A program made the position numbers and the translations under genes. Below, in pieces: positions 1 to 9,107 of a DNA stretch of 64,000 nt (positions are counted from its first letter, which is position 1; every line of letters starts with the position of its first letter). The notes under the pieces were generated by a model. The model saw only the letters and a program-made list of their open reading frames with translations, was not told the DNA's origin and made no database searches. The stretch covers positions 186,001 through 250,000 of the forward strand of contig NZ_BAIV01000002.1 in the NCBI RefSeq assembly GCF_000517545.1, read 5' to 3'. The DNA is from Bacteroides reticulotermitis JCM 10512 (GTDB lineage Bacteria > Bacteroidota > Bacteroidia > Bacteroidales > Bacteroidaceae).

Positions 1-3000
1 CGGCATCATCACGTCGGAAAGGATTAAGTCTACCTTCTGTTGCTTCATGATGGCCAATGCTTCCTCTCCGTTCCCCGCAGTTAAGGTGACGTATTTCGCT
101 TGAAAATGCCCCTTCAGATAATCAACAATCTCCCGGTTATCATCTACCAATAAGATGGTTGGCCTTCCCTCTTCGGTCGCATCAGTCGGTTCGGTTGCTT
201 CCTCCGGTTCTTGAACAACTGCTCCAATGAAGGCCTCATCCACCAATGAGATAGCATCTTCCTGCAAAAGCCCGGATTCTTTTTCTTCTCCCCTCTCTTC
301 CATGGGGAAAACACTTATAGCTGCGGGTAAGGTTATGGTAAACTCGGTAAAACGCTCCGGCGTGCTATCAACAGTTATGGTGCCGCGGTGTTTATCAATC
401 AGTGACTTTACCAATGCGAGTCCGATTCCGGAACCTTTCCGATCCTCATCAACCTGATAGAAACGTTCAAAAATGCGAGAGAGCTTTTCCGCCGGAATAC
501 CAATACCGTTATCCTTGACCGAAAAGCCGTACGTAGTTTCTTTCTTCCACAAAGTCAATGCTATCTCTCCACCGTCCGGTGTAAACTTAAAGGCATTAGA
601 CAGCAAGTTCATCAAGATCGTTTCCAGATAAGCCTTATCCACGGGCAAAAGTTCTTTCTGAAGTTCTGAATGGAACTCCAGCGTAATATTCCGTTTCCGA
701 GCGTTCTCTCTAAATAAAGTAAACACATGGTTCGCCAATTCCTCAACCGAAGCCAACGTAACATTAAGTGGCAACGCTCCCGACTCGGCTTTCCGGAAAT
801 CTAGTAGCTGATTCACAATGTGCAGCAGTTTATGCGCATTCTTGAAAACCAACGAGAACTTCTGCTGTACCCCAGCGTCAAATGATGTAGATTCATTCTG
901 CAACTCTTCTAAGGGAGCCAGAATCAAACTCAAAGGAGTTCGCAACTCGTGAGACATATTGATATAAAAGCGTACCTTCTCCTGACTCACCTCTTCTATT
1001 TTACTTCGTTCAATCTGTTCGATTTGCATCCGCATCTTCATCTTGGCACGGGTAATAAAGAAGTAGACGATAAAAATCAGAATGCCGATAATAAGCAAGA
1101 CAAAGAGGGTCTTAGCCCACCAAGTCTGGTACCACATGGGAAGAATATCGATAAAACATTCGGTAGGAGTTTCCGACCATTGCCCGCTATCATTGCACGC
1201 CTTCACTTTAAAGATATATTTGCCCGGAGGTAAGTTGGAATAACTAACTCCCCGAGAACCTGCCCAAGCTGAATGAATCCATTCATCATCGTAGCCCTCC
1301 AGCTTATAAGCAAACTTATTCCGACGCCCGGAAAGATAGTTGATCACAGAGAAGCTAACCCGAAAGAGCTTCATCTCGGAGGGGAAAGAAACACCCAATA
1401 GTTTGCCATTCGTTGCCTGGTAAAACTTGATAGCTCCATTCTCCGCCATAGTTACGGGACTGTTAAGCACGGCAACACCCGATATCACAGCATTGGGGGC
1501 AAAAGGACTTCCGGCAAAATTATTCGGGCTGAAATAAGCGACTCCATTCAGTGTGCCCAAGAAAAATAACCCATCTCTCGATTTACAAACCGCTGCTTGT
1601 GTAAACTGGCTATGCGGCAAACCATCTTCTTTAGTATAGTTGCGAAAAGTATTCGTTGCCGGATCGAAGCAAGATAATCCTCTATTGGTAGTTAACCACA
1701 ATCGGCCACGCTGATCTTCTAAAATATTACCCACATAATCATTCGGCAACCCGTCTTTCATTGAATAGTGTTTCCAGGAAGAAGGCGATTGTTCGGCATA
1801 ACGATACAAACCGGACGAGGTTCCCACCCAAATGGTATGATGACTATCTTCTTGCACACACAAAGCCTGAATTAATCCCAGCGAATAAACACTCGTTGAA
1901 TCAACCATTACCTGCACTTTCCCGTTTGCATACATATACAAACTCTCCTCGGTAGCAATCCAGGTTCGTTGCTTCGAATCCCGAAAGAGTGTGGAGACTA
2001 GTACTCCTTTGAGCTGGGGGTATTTCAGAGCCAGCGGATGAGGAAGCAATTCTTTGGTTTGCTTATCAAAGTGATATAAACCGTCCATCGAACCAACCCA
2101 AAGTGTACCATCTTCGCCATCCAGCAAAGAGTAACAACTATTTTTCAGTGACAAGGCCTCGGGAATGTTATAGGTATCGATATGCCCGGTCTGCACATTC
2201 AATCGACTCAGTCCGCCTCCATGTGTACCGATATACACCGTACCGTCTTCCTCCGGGAATACACATTTTATATTGTTCGACCGTAAAGCAGTCTCCTTCT
2301 CCGAGTAAGCCGTAAACTGTCCCGTCTCCCGATCATAATAGTTCAGCCCTCCATCATTCGTTCCAATCCAAAGTCTACGCTTAACGGGATCTTCCACAAT
2401 ACAACTGATTGTATTATCGCTCAACGAATTATGATACGTAGAATGTTGCAAGACATTGAAAACAGGAGCCAACGGATGGTAGTAGTTCAGCCCTCCATGA
2501 TATGTTCCAATCCACATGCCACCTTGGTTATCCTGCAAGAGAGAACGGACGGAGTTGTGTCCCAAAGAATAAGGATTTTCGCTGGAAAAACGATATTGCG
2601 TGATCTGCCGGGATTCAGGACGAAGTATCAGCAAGCCTTCTATGGTACCAATCCACAAGCGTCCCTGATCATCAAACTGTAAGGTTCGAACAGCATTGGA
2701 CACAAATTGTTTCGGATGTGACTGCCGGTTATAGTGTTCGCTAATTCGGAATTTATCATCTACCCGGTATACTCCGTTTGTCAACGAAGCCAGCCAGCAG
2801 TTTTTTGTCTTATCGTCATAAACAATGCTGGAAATCACTTCATTCTTCAGTTCCGGCAGTAGCTGTGCCACATTCCCGTTACGCGGATAATAAAAGTAGA
2901 TACCGGCAGAAGTTCCCAGCAGCACTCCATCTCCAATCTCACGGATGGAATAAACATTTCGATCTTGTAATTGCGGAAGCATCCGCATCTTACCGGTACT

Positions 3001-3486
3001 CTTCTCAAACACCGCCAGCCCACGACTGGTTCCTAACAGTAACTGATCCTTATCCGCCGGTTCTTCAATGGCAAAGACCTGTACAGACTGATTGCCCGGC
3101 AAGGAGAAGTTTGTAAAGTTATTGCCCACAATGTTATACCGGGATAACCCAACCATAGTGCCCGCCCATACAACCCCTTTCCGGTCGGTGTAAAGCGAGT
3201 AGATATGGTTATTGCCCAAACTGATTGTATCATTCAGGGATTTATAGAAAGATACAAACCGGAAACCATCATGCCAGTTTAGTCCCTCGGCCGTACCTAC
3301 CCATATTTTCCCATCGTGATCTTGCGTCAAAGCGAGTATCGTGTTTTGAGATAAGCCATCATCCACAGACAACCGTTTAAAGTGGAATGAGTTGTCATCA
3401 GCGTGCAATGATGTACCAAGCGGACAGTAGAAAAAGGAGGAAACGAGTCCTACCATATAAAATAGGAGTAGATGGCGGTTCTTCAT
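1..3486 (-). CDS. Hybrid two-component system regulator HTCS1 (partial, C-terminus off the window)
   Basis: Inner-membrane sensor of the Bacteroides one-piece type that senses a sugar in the periplasm and drives transcription. Codon 1 (ATG at 3486) and the first window base are in one open frame of 1162 codons. Visible in order: signal peptide (residues 1-30), tandem Reg_prop beta-propeller repeats with IWVGT/LWIGT motifs (about 30-690), a Y_Y_Y domain, a membrane helix near 765-790, a HisKA domain with H-box NMSHELRTPL (His about 846), a HATPase domain (NLLSNAFKF, GIGLALV) and the start of a receiver domain (ILLVDDN; acceptor Asp about 1158 in SDVMMP). The rest of the receiver and the expected AraC-type HTH lie outside. 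It follows GH88 and the lyase gene on the same strand, so it probably regulates them. The family is certain; the ligand is inferred. Confidence 0.95.
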   Translation of the reverse strand, partial: MKNRHLLLFYMVGLVSSFFYCPLGTSLHADDNSFHFKRLSVDDGLSQNTILALTQDHDGKIWVGTAEGLNWHDGFRFVSFYKSLNDTISLGNNHIYSLYTDRKGVVWAGTMVGLSRYNIVGNNFTNFSLPGNQSVQVFAIEEPADKDQLLLGTSRGLAVFEKSTGKMRMLPQLQDRNVYSIREIGDGVLLGTSAGIYFYYPRNGNVAQLLPELKNEVISSIVYDDKTKNCWLASLTNGVYRVDDKFRISEHYNRQSHPKQFVSNAVRTLQFDDQGRLWIGTIEGLLILRPESRQITQYRFSSENPYSLGHNSVRSLLQDNQGGMWIGTYHGGLNYYHPLAPVFNVLQHSTYHNSLSDNTISCIVEDPVKRRLWIGTNDGGLNYYDRETGQFTAYSEKETALRSNNIKCVFPEEDGTVYIGTHGGGLSRLNVQTGHIDTYNIPEALSLKNSCYSLLDGEDGTLWVGSMDGLYHFDKQTKELLPHPLALKYPQLKGVLVSTLFRDSKQRTWIATEESLYMYANGKVQVMVDSTSVYSLGLIQALCVQEDSHHTIWVGTSSGLYRYAEQSPSSWKHYSMKDGLPNDYVGNILEDQRGRLWLTTNRGLSCFDPATNTFRNYTKEDGLPHSQFTQAAVCKSRDGLFFLGTLNGVAYFSPNNFAGSPFAPNAVISGVAVLNSPVTMAENGAIKFYQATNGKLLGVSFPSEMKLFRVSFSVINYLSGRRNKFAYKLEGYDDEWIHSAWAGSRGVSYSNLPPGKYIFKVKACNDSGQWSETPTECFIDILPMWYQTWWAKTLFVLLIIGILIFIVYFFITRAKMKMRMQIEQIERSKIEEVSQEKVRFYINMSHELRTPLSLILAPLEELQNESTSFDAGVQQKFSLVFKNAHKLLHIVNQLLDFRKAESGALPLNVTLASVEELANHVFTLFRENARKRNITLEFHSELQKELLPVDKAYLETILMNLLSNAFKFTPDGGEIALTLWKKETTYGFSVKDNGIGIPAEKLSRIFERFYQVDEDRKGSGIGLALVKSLIDKHRGTITVDSTPERFTEFTITLPAAISVFPMEERGEEKESGLLQEDAISLVDEAFIGAVVQEPEEATEPTDATEEGRPTILLVDDNREIVDYLKGHFQAKYVTLTAGNGEEALAIMKQQKVDLILSDVMMP

Positions 3487-3569
3487 GGATTATTACAGTT
3501 CAATAGATAGTTAGTGGACGTAAAGGTATGTATTCAAACCGACATCTACAACAAAGCATCGCTTTATGT

Positions 3570-4763
3570 TCAGATTGTATCCTTCGTCTCGTTATACCGT
3601 TTCAGAGCTTCTAAATAGTAATAGTCAGTATAATTCAATGGGGTATCCACCTCACTGTCGTGCGGAAAACTTCCCACCGAATGTTTCAGGATAAAACCAT
3701 GATTCTCACCTTCTTTAGCTAGATACTCATCCGAAGAGAGTTGTTTTAAGATCTGTTCGGCATATTGAAAATACTTTTGCCCCTGTGCTTTATCACCATA
3801 ACCACTCAATTCCAATAAGGCAGAAGCAGTTATAGAAGCTGCCGAAGCATCACGCGGTTCATTGGGTATGTTCGGAGCATTGTAGTCCCAGTAAGGAATG
3901 TAATCGTTTTCCGCCGGACGGTTTGACATAATATATTCCGCGATTTTATGAGCAGCTTCCAAATATTCCGGCTGCTTGGTAAAACGGTAACACATGGTAT
4001 ATCCATAAACACCCCAGGCTTGGCCACGAGCCCATGCTGAAGAGTCTGCATAACCTTGGAATGTACCTTTTGACTCTACATCACCTGTGGCTGCATCATA
4101 GCTAACTACATGATAAGAAGTCATATCGTCTCTAAAGTGATTCTTCAACGTTTTAGCGGCATGAGCAACCGCGATCTCACGGAACTTGGGATTACCGGTC
4201 CGTTCGGATGCCCAGAAAAGCATTTCGAGATTCATCATATTGTCAATAATCACCGGATAACTCCACTCACCGAAGTCCCATGAGCGGATTAGTCCCACTT
4301 TCGAATCATAACGCGAACTCAGACTCTCGGATGAGTTAACCAAAATCAAGCTATCGCCAAGCTCCGGTTTGAGACGCAACCCCTGCCCATAGCTACAAAA
4401 CATCATAAAGCCCAAATCATGGTTACCTGTGTAATACTGCATCTCTTCCAACCGATTGGTATACAAACGGGCTTGTTTGGCTAAAGCCTCATTTCCTGTC
4501 AGCTCATAAGCCAGCCACATACTTCCGGGGTAGAAGCCGGTCGTCCAGTCTGTCGGATTCTCCAGACGGTACTTCCCGTCCTTAATCGAACGCGGAAAGC
4601 AAAGTGTGTCCGGTTCATTCTTTAACTGTTCGGCCATATAGAGCAATTGATGCCCGGATGTATTCACAGCATTGTCAAACCACTCCATATTATTATTCTG
4701 AGGAGAGTTGCATGCGGTTAATATAGCAAGCCCTGCTACCGCAACATAGTTCTTCTTTTTCAT
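3570..4763 (-). CDS. GH88 unsaturated glucuronyl hydrolase, lipoprotein
   Basis: Removes the 4,5-unsaturated uronic acid from the non-reducing end of oligosaccharides made by polysaccharide lyases. The 397-residue protein starts with a lipoprotein signal (lipobox ending at Cys18), so it is membrane anchored. The rest is an (alpha/alpha)6-barrel of normal GH88 length. Two Asp residues match the catalytic pair of the Bacillus enzyme: Asp116 in NHDLGFM and Asp174 in VIIDNMMNLEM. It lies 29 nt downstream of the lyase gene and 83 nt upstream of HTCS1, in the same direction, so lyase and hydrolase form a pathway. The parent polymer (glycosaminoglycan or other uronate polymer) cannot be read from the sequence. 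Confidence 0.93.
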   Translation of the reverse strand: MKKKNYVAVAGLAILTACNSPQNNNMEWFDNAVNTSGHQLLYMAEQLKNEPDTLCFPRSIKDGKYRLENPTDWTTGFYPGSMWLAYELTGNEALAKQARLYTNRLEEMQYYTGNHDLGFMMFCSYGQGLRLKPELGDSLILVNSSESLSSRYDSKVGLIRSWDFGEWSYPVIIDNMMNLEMLFWASERTGNPKFREIAVAHAAKTLKNHFRDDMTSYHVVSYDAATGDVESKGTFQGYADSSAWARGQAWGVYGYTMCYRFTKQPEYLEAAHKIAEYIMSNRPAENDYIPYWDYNAPNIPNEPRDASAASITASALLELSGYGDKAQGQKYFQYAEQILKQLSSDEYLAKEGENHGFILKHSVGSFPHDSEVDTPLNYTDYYYLEALKRYNETKDTI

Positions 4764-4792
4764 TCTTCTTTGGATGTTTATAATTATAATAC

Positions 4793-7336
4793 CTATTGTT
4801 TCGATATTGCGCCGGTTGGCTGTACAGGTATATCAGTCATTTCCTGCACCTTCCACTGACCATTTACACAATCATACAGCAATGAGGCCTCTTTCGCAGA
4901 AAGGGAATATTCATGATCGCCCACCGACACCTTCTTAGTTCCGTAGCTGAAAGTTGCTTTATTAACCCGGTTCTCGATAAAGAGCTTGGCTGGATTCTTC
5001 GCATTCAGTTCGGCTTCAATCACCCAATCGCCACATTGCAAACGATTTCCCTGACGCGAGATGTCGGCTGCTTTTATTCCATCGGGCTGTACCTGAATGA
5101 TAGTCAGAATACGGTTACGCTTGCTGGACGCGAAGCTTGCAGTCAGATGCCACTGATTCGCCAATTTTTCACCCCGGACTGCTTTCGTTATATCCGGTGC
5201 TACAACAAACTGATCTGTCTGTGTTATATCACATGCTTGATTGCTGAATAACTGTGCAACTGAAGTGAACTGCTTCGCTTCATTCCGTGTAGTCAACAGC
5301 TTCGTATCTTTATCAATGGCAAACGGTACCGGACTATGCAACAGCCAATCCCAACGCACAGGAGTCTTTGCTTCCATTTCGTCATAAATCACCACTTTGT
5401 CCGGATGCAATAAGAATATATGCCGACGATACAAGGTCAGCGGAGTCTCTCCAAAACCATTTTCTCGGGATTCTTCTACACCTTGGTTAGCGAAATTCCG
5501 AATCCACATCGGATAGTCATTCAAGCCGCAGTAAGCATTCGAGGCGTCTCCCAAACAATACGAGATGTTCTCTCCGCCAAGCATACGTACAATATCCCCA
5601 TACGCCTTGATAGAGAAAGGTTGCCCGATTCCATCTACCAAAAGTGTATTATGACCACGCGTATGACGATAATCCAATAAATTATGAGGATCAGTAAAAT
5701 TCATGTAATAACCTGTCGAACCATAGACAGGCACTCCCCGGAAGTGTAGATTGAACGCATTCTGAGTAGATTGTGTATGGCTACCTGAACCAAATGGGCT
5801 CGATCGGAAACTCAAGCAAAGGTTATTCTGATAGTCAGCCATATTTGAGTTAGCGATCATTTCGCCGCAATCACGAAACCAAGTAGCTTTCGGTTCATTA
5901 GCGGGAAGTGTAGTGATCTTCTCTTTAGCCTCCGGACGTACCATGCGATATAAACGCATTTCATCATCCATCAGATAGCGTTGATCGATCGAGGTGTACC
6001 AAGCAGCGTACGGATCTTTCAATTCCCGATGCAGGAATTCGGCAAAAGCACTGCGGATAATGAGCGGTTTATCATTCATTTGCTCATGTCCGTCGCCCCA
6101 TCCTACACTGATGGAATGTGGTGGCCAGCTATATACCATCGCCTTTCCAACCCCTTTGTACCAAGGATGCTGAAAGAAGTCAGTTCCGGTCAGGTGGGAA
6201 AACAAGGCCGGGAGATAATACAACGTAATGGCATTCGCACTGAAATAGCAAGTTCCGTTAATCCAGATACCGTCCCGATTAAATCCGGTAGCCGGGGCAC
6301 GTGCCGTCCAAAGTTCATACGCATATTCGAGAAACTCATGAGCTTCCGGGTATTTATCATAAAGTACTAAAGAGGCCTGCGTCAATCTTCTCAACGTAAA
6401 TTGCCAAAGATGGTTGTTGAAAATATGATTCTCCATCGAACCGGCAAAGTGAGATTTATAATAGTGACCGATGATTCTGAGCATTAGTTGCTCCATTTGG
6501 TTACGTTCCTGAGGTGTAAACCGATCATAGCAGGTTTCATAAGAACACGCCAACAGGTAAGCCAAGTCACCCGCATAGAAATCATTACTCAGTTGGCGGT
6601 CGGTCACCCGGGAGGGAAGAATCCACCGAATCAACTGTACCATCTTGTTGGCATACACATCACGCTGTGTCAAGACATAGGCCGTATGCAGCTTTTCGCA
6701 AAGATCAACCATGGCCGTTGCATGATTAGAAACCAACGTATCGGTACTATAATTAGCCGCCAACCCTTCACGTCCCGAAGTGATCATTCGATTGTATTCG
6801 GGATGAGTGTACATCTTCTGCCGGGCTTCCCCGAGCTTATCATCCAGAAAACAATTGAGACGCGATGTTTCTCCGGAAAGTTTCTTTAATAGGACATCAA
6901 AAGTCGGTGTAACGAATGTAGGCACATCGTCAGTCATTACAAACTCCATCGTTTCACTCCAAGGAAAGTTCTCACCCGATGAGCTTACCGAACGAAAACG
7001 CCAGTACCACTTCCCTGCCGACAGTTTTTGATGTGGATTAAACATACACCAAGGAACAGGTTTGGACAGCATATTACCTTCGCCTGAAAAGTCTTTCTGC
7101 TGAGAGAGTTCGAACTGCAAGCAATCGGCCTGCTTCCTGTTTTTCGGAACGAGTAAAGGTGCCGGATTTATATAGAGCGTTTGCCCGATCTGCGGATAAG
7201 GTGTTCTCCGTTCATTCTCATGAACCGTGGAAAGGGATTGCTTCTGTGCCATGATATTCACAGCTCCGAATACTCCGAAGCTCAGCAACAGGCATACACA
7301 CAATCGTTTTGAAAAGAGGGAATTGATGATATTCAT
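4793..7336 (-). CDS. DUF4962 / heparinase II-III type polysaccharide lyase (PL33-like)
   Basis: Predicted secreted or periplasmic lyase that cleaves uronic-acid polysaccharides by beta-elimination and leaves unsaturated ends for the GH88 enzyme downstream. The 847 residues comprise a signal peptide (cleavage near residue 30), an FN3-like N-terminal domain of the DUF4962 type (about 40-135), an (alpha/alpha) toroid (about 150-480) with the NNHLWQ motif expected to hold active-site Asn and His, and a C-terminal heparinase II/III beta-sandwich with FGSGSHTQSTQN, GYYMNF and HNTLLVDGIGQ motifs. This architecture matches Bacteroides PL33-type lyases acting on hyaluronan or chondroitin, but PL15/PL21-type relatives share the fold. 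The family group is sure; the substrate is inferred. Confidence 0.88.
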   Translation of the reverse strand: MNIINSLFSKRLCVCLLLSFGVFGAVNIMAQKQSLSTVHENERRTPYPQIGQTLYINPAPLLVPKNRKQADCLQFELSQQKDFSGEGNMLSKPVPWCMFNPHQKLSAGKWYWRFRSVSSSGENFPWSETMEFVMTDDVPTFVTPTFDVLLKKLSGETSRLNCFLDDKLGEARQKMYTHPEYNRMITSGREGLAANYSTDTLVSNHATAMVDLCEKLHTAYVLTQRDVYANKMVQLIRWILPSRVTDRQLSNDFYAGDLAYLLACSYETCYDRFTPQERNQMEQLMLRIIGHYYKSHFAGSMENHIFNNHLWQFTLRRLTQASLVLYDKYPEAHEFLEYAYELWTARAPATGFNRDGIWINGTCYFSANAITLYYLPALFSHLTGTDFFQHPWYKGVGKAMVYSWPPHSISVGWGDGHEQMNDKPLIIRSAFAEFLHRELKDPYAAWYTSIDQRYLMDDEMRLYRMVRPEAKEKITTLPANEPKATWFRDCGEMIANSNMADYQNNLCLSFRSSPFGSGSHTQSTQNAFNLHFRGVPVYGSTGYYMNFTDPHNLLDYRHTRGHNTLLVDGIGQPFSIKAYGDIVRMLGGENISYCLGDASNAYCGLNDYPMWIRNFANQGVEESRENGFGETPLTLYRRHIFLLHPDKVVIYDEMEAKTPVRWDWLLHSPVPFAIDKDTKLLTTRNEAKQFTSVAQLFSNQACDITQTDQFVVAPDITKAVRGEKLANQWHLTASFASSKRNRILTIIQVQPDGIKAADISRQGNRLQCGDWVIEAELNAKNPAKLFIENRVNKATFSYGTKKVSVGDHEYSLSAKEASLLYDCVNGQWKVQEMTDIPVQPTGAISKQ

Positions 7337-7371
7337 ACTATTAATTTAACTTGGTGTATTTATTACGGTAG

Positions 7372-7379
7372 CAAAGTTA
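7372..7379 (-). promoter_or_regulatory. Promoter -7 box for the lyase-GH88-HTCS1 genes
   Basis: On the minus strand this reads TAACTTTG, a full match to the Bacteroides -7 consensus TAnnTTTG, 36 nt before the lyase start codon. No clear TTTG -33 box is visible, as expected for an activated promoter. The paired operator found before GH2 and susC is not seen here, so a different regulator (HTCS1) is likely. Confidence 0.55.
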
Positions 7380-7622
7380 GAGAGTAAGGCCGCAACAGAC
7401 TTTTTATATCTGTTTTTAATACCCCGAATACTTTCTTCGAGGTATAGAATTCATCCAAAACAATTTAGATTTTGTCTTTTAGTAGTTGAACATCAAAGCC
7501 CCTACCTCCTGACATCAGTTTTACTTGTCGGGTAGAAGTACCATTCGAGAGAGATTCTATGAAGAGAGAAGCTCCCTACTCACGTAGTCAGATCATGATA
7601 AGATTAGCTTGCAATCGAAGAC

Positions 7623-7659
7623 AAAAAAAGCTCGCATAGTTTAAATTATGCGAGCTTTT
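7623..7659 (-). terminator. Intrinsic terminator after asnS
   Basis: A 13-bp perfect stem (7626-7638 with 7647-7659) with an 8-nt AT-rich loop is followed on the minus strand by a run of U. It sits 20 nt past the asnS stop codon. The rest of the 343-nt gap between asnS and the lyase gene holds only the lyase promoter. Confidence 0.85.
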
Positions 7660-7679
7660 CTTTATTTAATACCGAACGA

Positions 7680-9082
7680 TTAGAATTCAGCGTTATGCGG
7701 TGTACGTGGGAATGGAATCACATCCCGAATGTTTGCCATACCTGTTACGAATAGCAGCAGACGTTCGAAGCCAAGTCCAAAACCGGCATGCGGACATGTT
7801 CCGTATTTACGGGTATCCAAATACCACCACATATCCTTCATCGGGACATGCATTTCCTGAATACGGGTCATCAACTTATTGTAATCCGATTCACGTTCCG
7901 AACCACCAATGATCTCACCGATCTTCGGGAACAGTACATCCATAGCGCGTACAGTCTTTCCATCCTCATTCTGCTTCATATAGAAAGCCTTGATTTCCTT
8001 CGGATAGTCAGTCAGAATCACCGGACGTTTGAAGTGTACTTCTACCAAATAGCGTTCATGCTCTGAAGCCAAATCGACTCCCCAGTAAACCGGGAATTCA
8101 AACTTATGCCCCTTAGCTACCGCATCTTCCAGTATCTGAACACCTTCTGTATAAGGCAGACGTACGAATTCAGATTGCATCACACCTTGCAGACGTTCGA
8201 TCAATCCCTTGTCAACCATGTCGTTCAGGAATTTCAGATCTTCTCCACAGTTGTCCAATGCCCATTGTACGCAGTACTTAATGAACTCCTCGGCCAAATC
8301 CATGTTGTCGATAATATCATTAAAGGCTACTTCCGGCTCAATCATCCAGAACTCCGCCAAGTGACGGGGAGTGTTGGAGTTCTCGGCACGGAAAGTCGGG
8401 CCAAATGTATAGATCGCTCCCAATGCAGTTGCAGCCAGTTCACCTTCCAGCTGTCCGGATACAGTCAAACTAGCTTGTTTGCCAAAGAAATCGTCGTCAT
8501 ACGTGATAGCACCATTTTCATCTTTCTTCAAGTCGTACAGGTTCTTGGTAGTAACCTGGAACATCTGTCCGGCTCCTTCACAGTCAGAAGCAGTAATGAT
8601 GGGTGTATGGAAATAGACGAATCCCTTTTCATGGAAAAACTTATGAATGGCGATAGCATGTGATGGCGAATACGGAACACAGCACCAAAGGTATTCGTAC
8701 GCGGACGCAAATGAGCGATCTCACGTAAGAACTCCATCGAGTGTCCTTTCTTCTGCAGCGGGTAAGTATTGTCACAAGTTCCCAATACTTCGATTTCAGT
8801 AGCCTGTATTTCTACATTCTGACCAGAACCGACCGATTCTACCATTAACCCATTCACGCTTAGACAAGCACCAGTCGTGATCAGTTTCAGCATCTCTTCA
8901 TCGAAGTTAGCCAAATCTACTACGAGCTGCACATTATTTATTGTAGAACCGTCATTCAGTGCGATAAAGTTTACTTGTTTACTACCTCTGCGGGTACGAA
9001 CCCATCCTTTCACATTGACCTTAGCGCCAAAATCATCACGCTTCAACAGATCAACAATTTTTGTTCTACTAATTTTTTCCAT
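7680..9082 (-). CDS. asnS: Asparaginyl-tRNA synthetase, interrupted by a one-base frameshift
   Basis: Class II aminoacyl-tRNA synthetase that charges tRNA-Asn in the cytoplasm. The span is 1403 nt, one short of 467 codons plus stop. The N-terminal OB-fold anticodon-binding part ([19 protein letters not shown]) and the catalytic part ([21 protein letters not shown], then [15 protein letters not shown]) are both well preserved but lie in different frames. The frames join near 8657. Restoring one G there (ATGGCT read as ATGCT on the coding strand) gives a continuous [19 protein letters not shown]. An essential gene of otherwise perfect conservation with a single missing G in a GG pair points to a sequence error. 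It lies 25 nt downstream of the pseudouridine synthase gene, probably co-transcribed. Confidence 0.93.
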
Positions 9083-9107
9083 AAAACTATTTTAAATACA
9101 TTATATA

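Noticed and set aside
7404..7440. Search for the GH2/susC operator upstream of the lyase promoter
   Set aside because: Only a loose CTGTTTTTAATACC similarity, with wrong spacing; not counted as a site.
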